From the NCBI RefSeq assembly GCF_932526225.1, contig NC_064048.1, positions 1,541,340 through 1,605,339 of the forward strand: a stretch of DNA of 64,000 nucleotides, read 5' to 3'. Position 1 is the first letter of the stretch. Each line of letters begins with the position of its first letter. The notes beneath the pieces were generated by a model. It was not told the origin of the DNA and made no database searches. It saw only the letters and a program-made list of their open reading frames with translations. Of this stretch, positions 45,301-55,885 are shown one piece after another. The DNA comes from Nematostella vectensis. Its lineage: Eukaryota; Cnidaria; Anthozoa; Actiniaria; Edwardsiidae. The position numbers and the translations under genes are program-made.

Positions 45301-46837
45301 TATTCAACCGTTGTGCTCGTGGGGAGATAAACACTCAAAGAAAGTGGCTAGACAAAGGTAAGTAGTGTCAATAACAATAATTACGTACTGTTAAAAATAA
45401 TATTTTACCACATAATTGTTATGCTTGATATGTATGTGGTGAAAGTATCACATTAAGTAGCCCATTCAAACTATTTGGAATTTGCTTTTTATTTTCAGAC
45501 TCTCCTGAGTTTGAGAAAGTGGAGAAGGCCTTAACGGACACAAGGCTGGTCTCTGCCATCAAGCAAGCATCCCCTCTGGACCAGACCAGCTCACTGGAGG
45601 GATTTCACTCTGTCCTGAACCACTATGCACCTAAGATGATTGGTTTCTCCTATGTAGGAATGTTTATCAGGTATGTGTCTATTCTTTTAAAGAAATCTCA
45701 TATGTATGCAATCTAGGCATAACCATTTCTCTCAGAGTTCACACAAGAAATTGCTCTACGAGACTGAGAATAGAAGTGAAGTTTATCCCATCTCCAAGGA
45801 CTCAAATTTTGCTCGTTTCTGGGTAGATATTGGGAACAAAAACAATTAGAATTGCAATATTATAGTAAAACATTTTTTAGATTTATTTTGAGCCATCATT
45901 TCTATGCATGTTGCTGCCATTTATGTAAAGCTACTATATGTCACTAAATGGTCCTTCTGTAATTATTCCAACCATTCTTTTATCAGGCATGTTGTTGCAA
46001 CAGTGCATTTCAACTGTAACCTGCAGAGAGAGCCACGCCGAAGGCCAGATGGGACCATACAAGAGACAGTTGTCTACCCTAAGTTTAAGAATGGGGAGGC
46101 TACTGTGAGAGATGTCAAAGTGGCCCCAAATTTTGGTGAGTGGCAGAGGTTGCTTATGAATTATCCCCCAGCCATAGTTGTCATAGTTATTATTCTTTGG
46201 TGTGTAACAAGGGGACTTGTGAATTATTCCATCTTTTTTTCTATGCGGCCAACTGGTTTTACCAATATAGGCAATATTAGGATTTTGATTCTGAGAATAT
46301 ATTCTATGTAAATGCTTGCAGATTATGTAGATGACATTTTTGAAACTGTCTGCCAAGCTATTGCCTCCAACTCCCTGACCGCTGCATCTGAAGAGCTGCA
46401 ACAGATGACCCCTGCAGCCATGAATACCATGTTGGACAAGCAGCCTCGGGAGGAGGCCATCGCTAAGCGGCATGCTTGCCAACAGACGACTGTACAGGAT
46501 GTTCCACCCACAACACCAGGTACAGTTTACCAAATTAATACTGACCCAAATATTCCAATTTCCTGCATGCTGCATGTTCAGTATTCTTGAATATCAGTCC
46601 TGACCCCCTAGGTTTGCCACCGGTACCACAGTAAGCTATATGCTGAACATATTTTAACCATGTCATTTATTTCTCTTTTTAGTTGCTGTTGTATTGCAGC
46701 AAGAGGCTGACGCAGCAGCAGCTGCAGCGGCTAGGGGTTCTGTGCAAGCCAAACCAACTTGCAGATTCTGTAAGCAACCAATGAAATGCCACAGTAAAGT
46801 AGACTGCCCAAGAAACATGCCATCAACCCAAGACTAG
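42315..46837 (+). pseudogene. THAP + DDE (Kolobok-like) transposase gene, 12 exons, damaged in exons 1 and 3
   Basis: Exons at about 42315-42597, 42696-42794, 43070-43305, 43472-43663, 43778-44063, 44182-44376, 44566-44752, 45121-45357, 45499-45670, 45987-46135, 46322-46519 and 46683-46837 have GT-AG sites. Exon 1 has a THAP-like second half (CFEHFKLEDFNGPY...YPTVFPP) but lacks the first Cys pair. Exon 3 is coiled-coil-like but frameshifted near 43120, with a TAA near 43266. Exon 4 is highly acidic. Exon 5 carries Cys pairs (CCHFC; CANPKC). Exons 6-9 form a DDE core: DGHHDSMGHSAKY (first Asp), ISDRHTSI (second Asp), CDLWHLKK and SSLEGFHSVL (Glu). Exon 12 ends in a Cys/His knuckle (CRFCKQPMKCHSKVDCP). 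The order THAP + DGxxDSxGxSAKY DDE resembles Kolobok transposases; I did not locate terminal repeats or TTAA flanks. It could also be a former domesticated gene. Confidence 0.65.
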
Positions 46838-47281
46838 TTTCGCCTTTCCGATATTTTGACTGTTGATATCATGTAAATCTACAAAGGTTGTTTTTCATTT
46901 TTTATGTAAACCATTCATACCATGTCTGAAAATGTAACATTCATTTATTGTAACATTGAGACTGTTTTAAAACTGCTAAGGCAGTGTTATTTTTTTTCAT
47001 ACTCCACTTTTTCCTTAAAGTTGAAATAAAACCTTTTGCAGAATTCTTGTGTCAAGAGTTGATATATACACTACATACAAAATAATAATGAAACTCACAT
47101 AGATAGTTGGGGGCTATGATTTTTGTATATAATTTAACTTCCTTGTATGACAAGACAAATCAGTCCGGTATATAATACTATTTATAGTCGAGTTCCAATC
47201 AAAATTTCACTATTACTGTATATTCTAAGTAAAATTTAGAACTACACTTCACTAGTCGTCCTCGTCCAGACCGAAGCCCAC
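46838..47281. other. 3' flank of the THAP-DDE gene
   Basis: It contains an AATAAA (near 47025) about 190 bp after the stop, consistent with the transcript end. Otherwise AT-rich with no gene seen. Confidence 0.45.
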
Positions 47282-47919
47282 CTACTGTGCATCCTCCGAA
47301 GGAAATTCGCGGCGAATTAGGCTGTAAGCGCAGGCGGGTAGTGAAACTATTCTTCCCCAGAGAAAGCCATGGATTAGGTGCGTCAATTCTCTATATGCAA
47401 CGCTTCTTAGGAACCTAGAATTGACGAATGAATGATGATTTGTCACCTCAGATTCGAAACCATTTGCGGCACAAAAGAAACCATACTTACGCATCCTCGG
47501 ACCCTGTTTGGCGATATCTCGTCCTATCTTTCCTTCTATATCTGTCTGCCGAGAGTCACAACGACCAACGGTCCAGGCAAACTGGCCAAAACCCGGGATG
47601 AAAGGTCACACACGAAGGCGCGCGCTCTAATTCCGCCAAAACACGCTCGTCTTGTAGCGCCTCGACGCATTGGTCTAGCTCTTGACAGCAATAACACTCG
47701 CTATTTGACTGAAGTTGAGTAGTTGAGCTATTAGAGCATCGGCACCTAGAAATGTAGTGTGTCAAAAGTAGGGAAGATAGAAGCGATTCGCACTATAGCA
47801 AGCGCGCCTACCAATCTTCGCTTGAATTAGACTTCCCTGGCTTCTCGCTCGCGCTGCTTCCTGTCGTAATCGCGAACCCACTGTTCGTCAGCAATAGGCT
47901 CGTCGGAATACGGCTCCAT
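47282..47919 (-). CDS. P2X7-intracellular-domain-like (zinc-binding) protein, three exons, possibly degraded
   Basis: A first exon from ATG 47919 encodes MEPYSDEPIADEQW and a charged RKQREREARE run. A middle exon (about 47745-47491; acceptor TTTCTAG, donor ATGC|GTAAGT) encodes CRCSNSSTTQ..SECYCCQELDQC, then CVTFHPGFWPVCLDRWSL. A last exon (from 47414; acceptor AATTCTAG) encodes FLRSVAYRELTHLIHGFLWG...SLIRREFPSEDAQ. The spaced Cys residues, HPGF.PVCLD.W and the YR.....HG.L....PSC-like C-terminus match the zinc-binding ballast domain of the P2X7 C-terminus, which cnidarian genomes contain in many stand-alone copies, often linked to mobile elements. A donor for exon 1 is unclear, a stop follows REARE, and CSNSS replaces an expected CxxC, so this copy may be decayed. 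Confidence 0.6.
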
Positions 47920-48138
47920 GCCGAAAAGTTGTTTACGGATTGTTTCTCAAACGTGATTCTAATTCGATCCGTACAAGTTTAGGGATTTACTTTCAACATG
48001 TTTCAAATTCCTTTAGATTAGTATCAATAGCTTGATAGTGCTTATTGAATCAAGTAAGCGTCCTTTTACCATTTCCCAGGAAGATTAGTTTCTAAATTTG
48101 ACAGGACAATGGACGCTGAGTAATTTGAACGGTATAAA

Positions 48139-48594
48139 TGTTAGCGTCCCTAGAAAAATGCACGTGCCCAAGCGAGTATAAAAGCGGCTGTTTTTACAGT
48201 ATCTGTTAGTTTTTTTAGTACCGTTGAGCAAAGGAGACGCATTGCTTGCGAGGCGTGATGCGGGAGCGAGAAATGCAGTTGCTCAGTGAAGACAGTCAGC
48301 AGAGATAAGCTACAAGCTTAGAGCGCTGTCCGTACGGGCCTGTCATGCCAGTTGTGTTCAGTTTGATTTACCGGTTGTAAGTACTTTGTTTTTAAAACTA
48401 GCCTTTGGTTTAGGTCACCTTTTCTCCGGATTTGACTATGTGTGTTATCACTTAAAATTTATTATTTAATTTGTTAATAAATCCTTATAAGTCCATGCCT
48501 TGCATCATGTATTCGTTCTCACGTTGCCTTTCGCTCGATCGTTTTCGTTTCATTCTATTTATTTTTGCCTACTTTTTGGCTGGTGTCAGAACCT
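48139..48594 (+). mobile_element. Probable solo or truncated LTR with tRNA-Leu-like primer-binding site
   Basis: It begins TGTTAGCG (48139) and has a TATA box GAGTATAAAAG (48175-48184), a polyadenylation signal AATAAA (48476-48481) and, about 100 bp on, TGGTGTCAGAA (48581-48591), which matches the complement of the conserved 3' end of tRNA-Leu used as a primer by many LTR elements. The order U3-TATA, R-AATAAA, U5, PBS is right for a 5' LTR, but no gag or pol follows. The exact 3' LTR edge is uncertain. Confidence 0.45.
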
Positions 48595-48625
48595 TATAGT
48601 TTTGCCTTCAGTATTGCATTTGTTT

Positions 48626-48877
48626 CTACATTTTTCGTAACCGCACGGTAAATGTCAAGTTCCGACGGTTACATTTGCCCTTGACTTTCTTCTTCTTGAA
48701 GGGTGGTGTCCATAGTGGTACTGGCATCGTCTTCTTTGCTTCCTTCGGCGGCTCCGCCCACACGAACCGGTCGCATTTCTTGTTTGGAGGTCTCACGTCA
48801 CACGCAAAATACACGCGACCGTTGGAAAACTGACCGCGGCTCACTCCGACACGGCAAATGAGGTTATGTTCACACAC
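48626..48877 (-). CDS. GRF-type zinc-finger protein fragment
   Basis: The minus-strand frame contains CEHNLICRV...NGRVYFACDV....KKCDRFVWAEPP, the pattern of a GRF zinc finger (paired Cys/His with the GR.(Y/F)..C....C.(F/W).W core), a nucleic-acid-binding module of about 45 residues found in topoisomerase III, APE2 and NEIL3. A lysine-rich tail follows (PFKKKKVKGK). No ATG lies at the start and no partner exons were identified, so it may be a single exon or a fragment carried by a mobile element. Confidence 0.55.
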   Translation of the reverse strand: MCEHNLICRVGVSRGQFSNGRVYFACDVRPPNKKCDRFVWAEPPKEAKKTMPVPLWTPPFKKKKVKGKCNRRNLTFTVRLRKM

Positions 48878-48904
48878 TGGAAAATCGGTGACGTTAACTC
48901 CCTC

Positions 48905-49356
48905 CTCGACAGCCTCTCACTGCCTCAGCCTCGTCTTGATTGAAATAAAAGCCACACCCTATCTGACCTTTTAAGAAATCTACAGGAGTACCGCACTTTA
49001 AGGCAGACCCTACTTTTTTGACATCTACGTCACAAAAACACTTCATCATCAATAAAACAAAGCAGCAATGTTCTTCGCTTCAAAATTTCCATCTTATATA
49101 TTCTTTTTAGGGTATCCCATAATAATACCCACACCTATGACGTCACTTCCGCCCGATATATACCCACCAATCACCAACCCTCCCCCTAAAGTCCAAAGGT
49201 CAAGGGGCCCAGTCCAAAGTCCACCCGTGACGTCACTTCCGCGCGATATATTCCAACCAATCACAGCACGTCATTCCCAACAACCAATCAGAACGCGCCA
49301 CGACCATGCGGCCGGGGGGCTGGGATCCACCCGATATATAGACTTACTTTACTACT
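48905..49356. other. CCAAT/CRE-rich non-coding segment
   Basis: It contains repeated GTGACGTCACTTCCGC.CGATATA blocks (about 49138-49160 and 49228-49250) with CCAATCAC/CCAATCAG sites between 49165 and 49290. These are tandem promoter-like modules upstream of the TATA promoter at 49357. No gene seen. Confidence 0.45.
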
Positions 49357-49507
49357 TCCGTTTTTCCAAGCCTCTGATTGGCCAATACTTCCCTTAGCCA
49401 ATCAGAAGCGTTCCCAATGATCTTATCGATACGTGACCTACTTGAAGGTCTATAAAAGACGACAACGAGCCGGGGCCACTTCACAGTCAGTTCAAGACTC
49501 AAAAAGG
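49357..49507 (+). promoter_or_regulatory. TATA/CCAAT promoter module, copy 2
   Basis: It is near-identical in layout and sequence to 22152-22301: CTTCCG-tttttCCAAGCCTCTGATTGG, CCAATCAGAAGCGTTCCC, ACGTGACCTACTTGAAGG, TCTATAAAAGACGAC and CACTTCACAGTCAG. A candidate splice donor (AAAAAGGT|GTAAGTGG) follows at about 49507, so transcription probably starts here and splices to downstream exons. Confidence 0.65.
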
Positions 49508-50059
49508 TGTAAGTGGTAAGTAGAGGGGTAAGGTGAATTGGCTAGCCACTCATTTACTTTGAAACGTCTCAAATGCGAACTCCTTTCCCACTAGACCTTC
49601 TCCATCTTTCCTCCCACCCCCTAGCATCCCTCGGCTCCCAGTTTTATTTCTCCCCTTCGCATTTGACTAGTACCTGGTCTTACCTCCTGATGATAAACCT
49701 TGTGCTAGAATACACGTAAGGTTGCTTTACATTTCGAAGAGCTCTAAGAAATATCCCACCTTTCCATTTTGTAACTCTATATACCTGTTTTTGTCATCCC
49801 CATTCTTGCCATTCCATGCCATCATATATGTTCCACATTTTCCTCCCTTCCCGATTATCTATCCAGCTAACACCCCCCCCCCCCAACCACCCACCCACCC
49901 CATGTGTTTTGGTACGAATACCCGCCTTCAACCGAAAACGTACGTACCATACGGGGAAAGTTCTGTATCACTTCGGTGATCCCTTGGCACCTCCCCTTTT
50001 CCGCATTTTACTTCACCAAAAACCCCAGTTTTTTTCCTCTGACTATTTTCTCCTCATAG

Positions 50060-50375
50060 GTACCAATGTACGCCGCAGATATCTAGGCATGACGGGGCCA
50101 GTCATCCACCCACATTCCACATCTACCACCACTCCCATTCCCAAGAACCCTTTCCCCACTCAGTCCACTCATCCACCATCCCCACCACCCTATATAATGA
50201 CTATGTAGATGATGACACCCTTCTCCATATGCTACTCCCTCCCTCCCCTACTCCCAACAACCCGCCCCTTACCGATACTGATATTGATAACCTTCTCACT
50301 GATGAGGATATCGATAACCTTCTCTTATCCATCTCTCCCGTTAGCTCGTCACCTCCATCCCCTTCCGAATTTTGA
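50060..50375 (+). CDS. Unassigned exon with duplicated acidic DIDNLL motif
   Basis: A pyrimidine-rich acceptor (CTCCTCATAG) precedes an open frame of ~104 codons to the TGA at 50373. It is rich in His/Ser/Pro, then reads YNDYVDDDTLLHMLLPP, TDTDIDNLLTDEDIDNLLL and a Ser/Pro tail. The repeated acidic-hydrophobic DIDNLL stretch resembles acidic transactivation segments; this is only a resemblance. I do not recognise the family. Its first exon would come from the promoter at 49357. Confidence 0.4.
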
Positions 50376-50389
50376 GGAGGCCTTTACAG

Positions 50390-50705
50390 GAAACACGAGC
50401 AGAAATTGGATGCGCTTCTAAGTTTTTATAGAAGAGAGATAGTAGATCTTATGGAAAAGACAGCGGATAATGAAGAGATCGCGTTGGATACTTCGGATGA
50501 GGTGATTGCGATGAATAGTGATGAGCAAGACTACATGGTTGATGGAGGAGCACAGCACGAGGCTAACAGTATGGACAATATTATTGGAACATTATCTGGG
50601 TCTATTCCAGAAAATATTAATACTAATACGGTCGTTACTAGTACAGTGGGGGAGTCTACTATGGGTAGACTCAAGGAACAACTTCCACAGAATGGGATAC
50701 AATGA
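50390..50705 (+). CDS. Unassigned acidic coding unit
   Basis: After a possible acceptor (GGCCTTTACAG at about 50380-50390) a frame reads through KLDALLSFYRREIVDLMEK, then an acidic segment (NEEIALDTSDEVIAMNSDEQ) and ends at 50705. It could be the next exon of the same transcript or a separate small protein starting at the ATG at 50409. No domain recognised. Confidence 0.35.
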
Positions 50706-50740
50706 TCAGAATAGGCACCTTTGTTCTCATGAGCTTAGAA

Positions 50741-50833
50741 TGCTATTTTCGAGGCGTTTTGCGAGGTGATTTTCGAGGCGTTTTGCGGGGTGATTTCGAG
50801 GCGTTTTGCGATGCTATTTTCGGTGCGTTCTCA
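50741..50833 (+). repeat. Short tandem repeat, TTTCGAGGCGTTTTGCG units
   Basis: Three to four ~24-bp units of the form (A)TTTTCGAGGCGTTTTGCGA with GGTGA spacers, directly 3' of the acidic coding unit. CpG-rich compared with its surroundings. Confidence 0.75.
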
Positions 50834-51178
50834 AAACCCATCTTATTTTTGTCTCTCCTATTTTTAATTCAAGTATATTAACTGGCGATTGAAATGTACT
50901 ATATTGATGAGATGCAATGTATTGGCCACGAGCTTGGAAAACTCAACGAAAAATGAATAACGCTATAAGGCTTCTATTGCTTATGAAATCAATCATTGTC
51001 GACATTCGTGGAACCGAGGACAAAATAATTGCGCGCTCGGATTTATATCTGGAGAGAGTTCTTTTCAGACGCAAGATGGCCTTTGTATTCCTTGACAACC
51101 CATCGCAACCACATGGTCTCTATAACGGAGGAACTAGATGATCGGGAGTAAAACGTCCCCAAACAATAAACGGCTCTT

Positions 51179-51736
51179 TTAGGAGCCACCATATCTTACA
51201 AAAAGTGAGGTCAATAAAGTTGCTTCTAAAAGCTTACCGTGTTTGCTCCTTTTCAAACAGTGAATTCCCGGAGTTCGAGTTACACAATTTGATAGGAATC
51301 TGTCCACAAAAAAAAGGTGTCGAACCATGAAACTACTATAGGAACCTGTGGTTCTGTAGCTGTATGCGCTGCATGGCTTTGATAGTGTATCTGGCACGTA
51401 GTAAGATGCTAGCCACATAATCTTCGATAACCCTCCCCCTTCCTTTTCCGGCACATACGTCAAGAATAGAATGGCTTTAAAGAGAAAATAAGAAAGATAG
51501 AATACGGGATATTCCTCCAAAAATAATACGTTGACAATGTATAGTACCTGAAGTTCAAATACGCATAGATATCCACGCACAATTCCTACATCAAACCAAA
51601 ATTGGTTTTTGCAATTTTTCGAGAATATAGAGCCTGTCACATGACAACAAGCATCACTCCATTCTTCAGCGTTGAGTACAACGGCACAAGTGAGAACTAA
51701 AATCAAGGTGAGTGGAATCTTTTTCATTAATACCAC
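51179..51736 (-). CDS. Possible secreted Cys-containing protein
   Basis: The frame begins with two nearby Met codons; from the second (MKKIP) there is a clear signal-peptide-like sequence (LTLILVLTCAVVLNAEE), then CCHVTG and further Cys (KNC, YLC). A donor-like CAG|GTACTA follows FELQ, and a later donor-like ACG|GTAAGC follows KRSKHG, so the 185-codon frame probably includes intron sequence and only residues 1-60 and roughly 90-170 may be coding. I do not recognise the family. Confidence 0.4.
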   Translation of the reverse strand: MVLMKKIPLTLILVLTCAVVLNAEEWSDACCHVTGSIFSKNCKNQFWFDVGIVRGYLCVFELQVLYIVNVLFLEEYPVFYLSYFLFKAILFLTYVPEKEGGGLSKIMWLASYYVPDTLSKPCSAYSYRTTGSYSSFMVRHLFFVDRFLSNCVTRTPGIHCLKRSKHGKLLEATLLTSLFVRYGGS

Positions 51737-51870
51737 GATCGTTAAATGAACAAATGACGATTATTGACTCATTCACAATCTAAAATGCTTGTTGGGCTTT
51801 ATAGTTCTTAGAAAAGCTTAGTAGTTAATATTAAACTTTTAGCTAAATAAGTTAAGCCTAATAGTTAAAG

Positions 51871-52333
51871 AATTTGGACTAAACGTTTACTTAACAATTT
51901 TAGATGAGACCTTGATCATTAAACTCCAACGGATTTGCAAAAAGGAGGAGAATGAGTAGCTATGAATATAATCCTTTATTTTATAATTGTGTGTTTTCTT
52001 TCTCACGGATTGGCGAAATTTGAAAAAATGAAAGCTGCCAAAGCTTGAAATGTTAATCATTTACCGATTTGATTTGTTTGTTTAAGTGAACTTACTTTAA
52101 CTGATGAAAGACGACTAACGATTTTTTTTACAACAGGAACTGTGTAAAATTTTTATTCAGGAAAGCATAAAAAATCGGATTACTTTACAAACCATGACTT
52201 CCTTCGGTTTGGGATTGCAGCAGTATTTTTTTTACAAGTATTCATTGACTGGCATGACATTCCCAAAACTCTAGATCTCTACTAGCCTTGCAAGCATCTA
52301 ACAAAATATCTCAAAGCCAAATAATGAACACAT
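51871..52333 (+). repeat. Direct duplication, copy 1 (~463 bp)
   Basis: From AATTTGGACTAAACGTTTAC to CCAAATAATGAACACAT, repeated with about 90 percent identity at 52446-52902. No open frame or terminal repeats; it looks like a segmental tandem duplication with ~110 bp between copies. Confidence 0.85.
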
Positions 52334-52445
52334 AAGACTTTGTCTAATTAGCTTAAGTATATATTTTCAGATTCATTGTACCTTTCTTAAAAATCCTCGG
52401 TATGTTGGATCTTATTCTTCGTATTTTGTGACTTTGTGATCGTCA

Positions 52446-52902
52446 AATTTGGACTAAACGTTTACTTACTTAATTTTAAGATGAGACCTCGATTATAAAA
52501 CTCCAACGGATATGCAAAAAGAAAGAGAAGGAGTAGCTATTAATATATTTCTTTATTTTATAGCTAATTGTGTATTTTTTTTTTGTCACGGATTGGCGAA
52601 ATTTGAAAAAGTGCGGGTAAAAGTGAAAGCTGCCGAAGCTTGAAAAGTTAATTATTTACCGATTTGTTTTTTTTGTTGTTGTTTAAGTTAACTTACTTTG
52701 ATTGATGAAAGACGACTAACGATTTTTTACAACAGGAACTGTGTAAAAGTTTTATTCAGGAAAGCATAAAAAATCGGTTTGGGATCGCAGCAGCATTTTT
52801 TACAAGTGTTTATTGACCACCGTGGACATTCCCAAAACTCTAGATCTCTACTAGCCTTGCATGTATCTAACAAAATCTCTCAAAGCCAAATAATGAACAC
52901 AT
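52446..52902 (+). repeat. Direct duplication, copy 2 (~457 bp)
   Basis: Second copy of 51871-52333, with small indels, a deletion near AAATCGG.TTTGGGATCG and an insertion near GTGCGGGTAAAAGTG. Confidence 0.85.
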
Positions 52903-55885
52903 TAGTTAACCTATTGACTCATGGCTTTTTTGGAGCTGAATTTACAAAAAAACAGATACCTCCCCCCCCTATTCTGAGTTTTATACAGCCCGTCAAAGTC
53001 AAACACAGCTGCACCTAGTCAGCGGTATCCAAGCTTTCCAACAGTGCTTTGCGGTCCCCACTTTTAATCCCTCGTCGTTGTGCTGAAGCCAGCACAAGTT
53101 GATGGTTGCTTGTATTTTTCATCAAAAATACAGCTATGAGCATATTAGGAGAGTGTCTCAGGACATTATGAAGTCTTTTGGGGCATAATTGAGTGCTTTG
53201 CTTATGGATATTTGCAAGCAAAGGTGGATTCATGATGATTTTTTTTCTTGTTTGGCTTTGCCTGGATGAGAAAATAATTTTCTAATGAATCACCACAGCT
53301 CTCCTAAATGATGTCTTTTCTGAAACCAAATTGATTTTAAAATTGTTTACACTGCTATTCTGGGTCTGTATGACCTGGAATTGATTTGTTTGGCTTCCGG
53401 GTGAAAAGACTTATAAAAAACTATCTGACTTTGGGGAGAGGAGTGTTGACTGGCCCTCCCCTCGTGAATTTTCCCCTGGATCTCCCAGAATGCTTTGCAA
53501 TACGTAAAGACATTTTCGTGGTTGTACAATCCTTCAAGGAATGGACATTGTGTTTTGAGGCCAAGGAAATGTACCTGGAGGATCAGAATAAAGGCATCTA
53601 TTTGTGTCTTGAGCTGTGTTTGCTGATCTCTCTCCCTTGTGTGGTATTTTGAGCGTTTTATTGAGAGGGGTGATTCTGCTTTTCTCTCCTTCGATTTGAG
53701 ATTTGTCAAAGAACCTGTGCTATTATTTGGCTTAAGAGTAGATGCCAACACCTTGGTTGGATGCATATCTGCAATACCATTTATCCCTTATGTCATTGCA
53801 AAAGGGACAACATAATCTTTGAATTGCTCTGTTCATAATTCTATGTTTTGTCCCAATCAAACATTAACACTGTCAATGGCACGAGACCATGACACGAAAA
53901 ATACATAAGCTTTTATAACAAAATATAGCTATCGATATTCGGTTTTAGAACTGCCTTTGCGCTTATTGATTACAGAATTTTTGTTATCGTGTTTTGAAAA
54001 TGTCTTGTCTTGGCGACTTTTTTTGATTGGCTGACGTCAAGAGTTGTACACACTTGATGGGGTTCCAGTCGAAGTTCGCTTGCCATTGTAGATTTGTAAA
54101 GATGAGGACGAGCATATCTTTTGTATTTTTTCTATTTCCTCGCTTTTCAAGAATTGGTAAAGAAATTACAATGTTCAAGCAATGGATCAAAAAAACTTTT
54201 TTCTATCACTAAGATAGGGGTTTAATCGAAACCTTAAGTGAATGGAATAAAAAGACATCTCTGGAGTGTTTACCAGTTCGAGTCGATCGGTTCATTCAAG
54301 CAAATAAATTTCAACCGGATTATTTTGGCTTGTTTTGAGCACTACGCTTCATTTTTACCGGTAAGAATGAATGGCTTGATTATTGGAATATATGTTCTAT
54401 TGGATTGGACTTCATTTAAATGCATTTTTATTCGCAAACTGAGTTGTAGAAAACGATTTCTTCCACGTGCGAATGAGAACGGCCATAAAACCAAGACGGG
54501 GCGAACAACTTCACTAAAGTTAGTAAACTCGCAAAAATACCAGTTCACCTTCAAACAGCACCCCGAGGTGGAAAATGTTGAAAGAACCACATGCAATTGT
54601 AATAATCTGATTCACTGTTAAGCCTCAAAGTACAACAAATTGACAAACTGGAAAAGCGAAATAGTTTGTTTTACCGCGCCGATTGACAACAGGATTTGAT
54701 TCAGTCATTCAAGGAATGATATTTCTCTACAAAACGAACAGTCGAATTATCGACAAAAATCAGTCCTTACAATCGGGAGGGAGGAAGGGTAAATATAACA
54801 TTCGAATTTGTTCTAGAGCCAAGAAAAGCACGGTAAAGGGTGCCGGTTTTCTTGTGAGCGTGTTTTCTTATCGCACCGTACGCTTTGTTTTGCCAGTAAA
54901 TATACATTTGTGCTGTTGTTGTGCATTCCCTTTCACATATACCAAGTCTCGATGGCAGGTTTTCTTTAAAAAACATTATAACTATTCAGGGATTATAATG
55001 CTAGTACCATCTACTATATGTGTTTTTTTTGCCGTTCATTCATTGATGATTTTCAGTCCTCGCATTTCAACCTACTTTTAGATTTCCAGTTGTTTCTCTT
55101 TGAGTTTGATATCTTGACGGGGTTTTTATCTCTTTGTGTAGATAGCTTGCTTCCCTTGTAATCTATAGGTTTCATTATTTAGTGCATTGTTAGTGCGTAA
55201 AAAACGTTCTTCTAAGAGCGTGTTTTGTTCTTGTGACAATTCGCAATAAATTTGGACAAAAAAAAATATAAACATTTTTTCTCTGTATTATTTGAAAGCA
55301 TAGACGCTTTTAAAATATGCATTCTGCTTTGCCGAAATATAGATGCGTTACTTTTTGCCTTGTAATATCGTCTCGTAATTATTAACAGCGTATATCTTAT
55401 TTCTTTGATTACAATTGTGATCGAAAAAGGAGTGAGTTTGCCGAAAAGTTGGGTGGTTCGCACGCAAATGGTGTTCACAAGCTTATAAAAAATATTAATA
55501 AAAATCACCGCTCCAATTGCTGCAGGATTCCTTATGGATACTTTGCTCAGGTTACACTCAGTTATTTTCTGGGGAAGATTCGGGCTCCACGATCAATTAT
55601 ATGTGTATTTTGGGTGGGAGCGTCCTATTTTGTATGGGAATGTCTAATGCTCATCCCCCACTTGTACAACTCTTGACGTCACAAGTGATATGTAAATTAG
55701 ATATTCGGATGTCGCCGGTTTCATGCAAAAATTTGCCAAAATTGCTAATTTTAAAAGGATCAAAAATCAGGTTTCCGTTTAAATCAAGTATCGAAAATTG
55801 GAGGAATTATTTTTGGGATATTACACTACTATACTAACTAGTCAATTTGTCAAAATAAGCAAAATAGAATTTCGTGTCACGTTCT
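52903..55885. other. Non-coding region, no recognisable gene
   Basis: Several open frames of 60-140 codons occur on both strands (for example 53347-53766 minus, 54238-54621 plus, 54683-55081 plus), but none has a domain I recognise and those on opposite strands overlap. I find no convincing gene. Confidence 0.4.

Noticed and set aside
45934-46575. 213-codon minus-strand frame
   Set aside because: Antisense to exons 10-11 of the THAP-DDE gene; no recognisable domain.
53347-53766. 139-codon minus-strand frame as a gene
   Set aside because: Overlaps an opposite-strand frame of similar quality, with no domain and no promoter or splice context.
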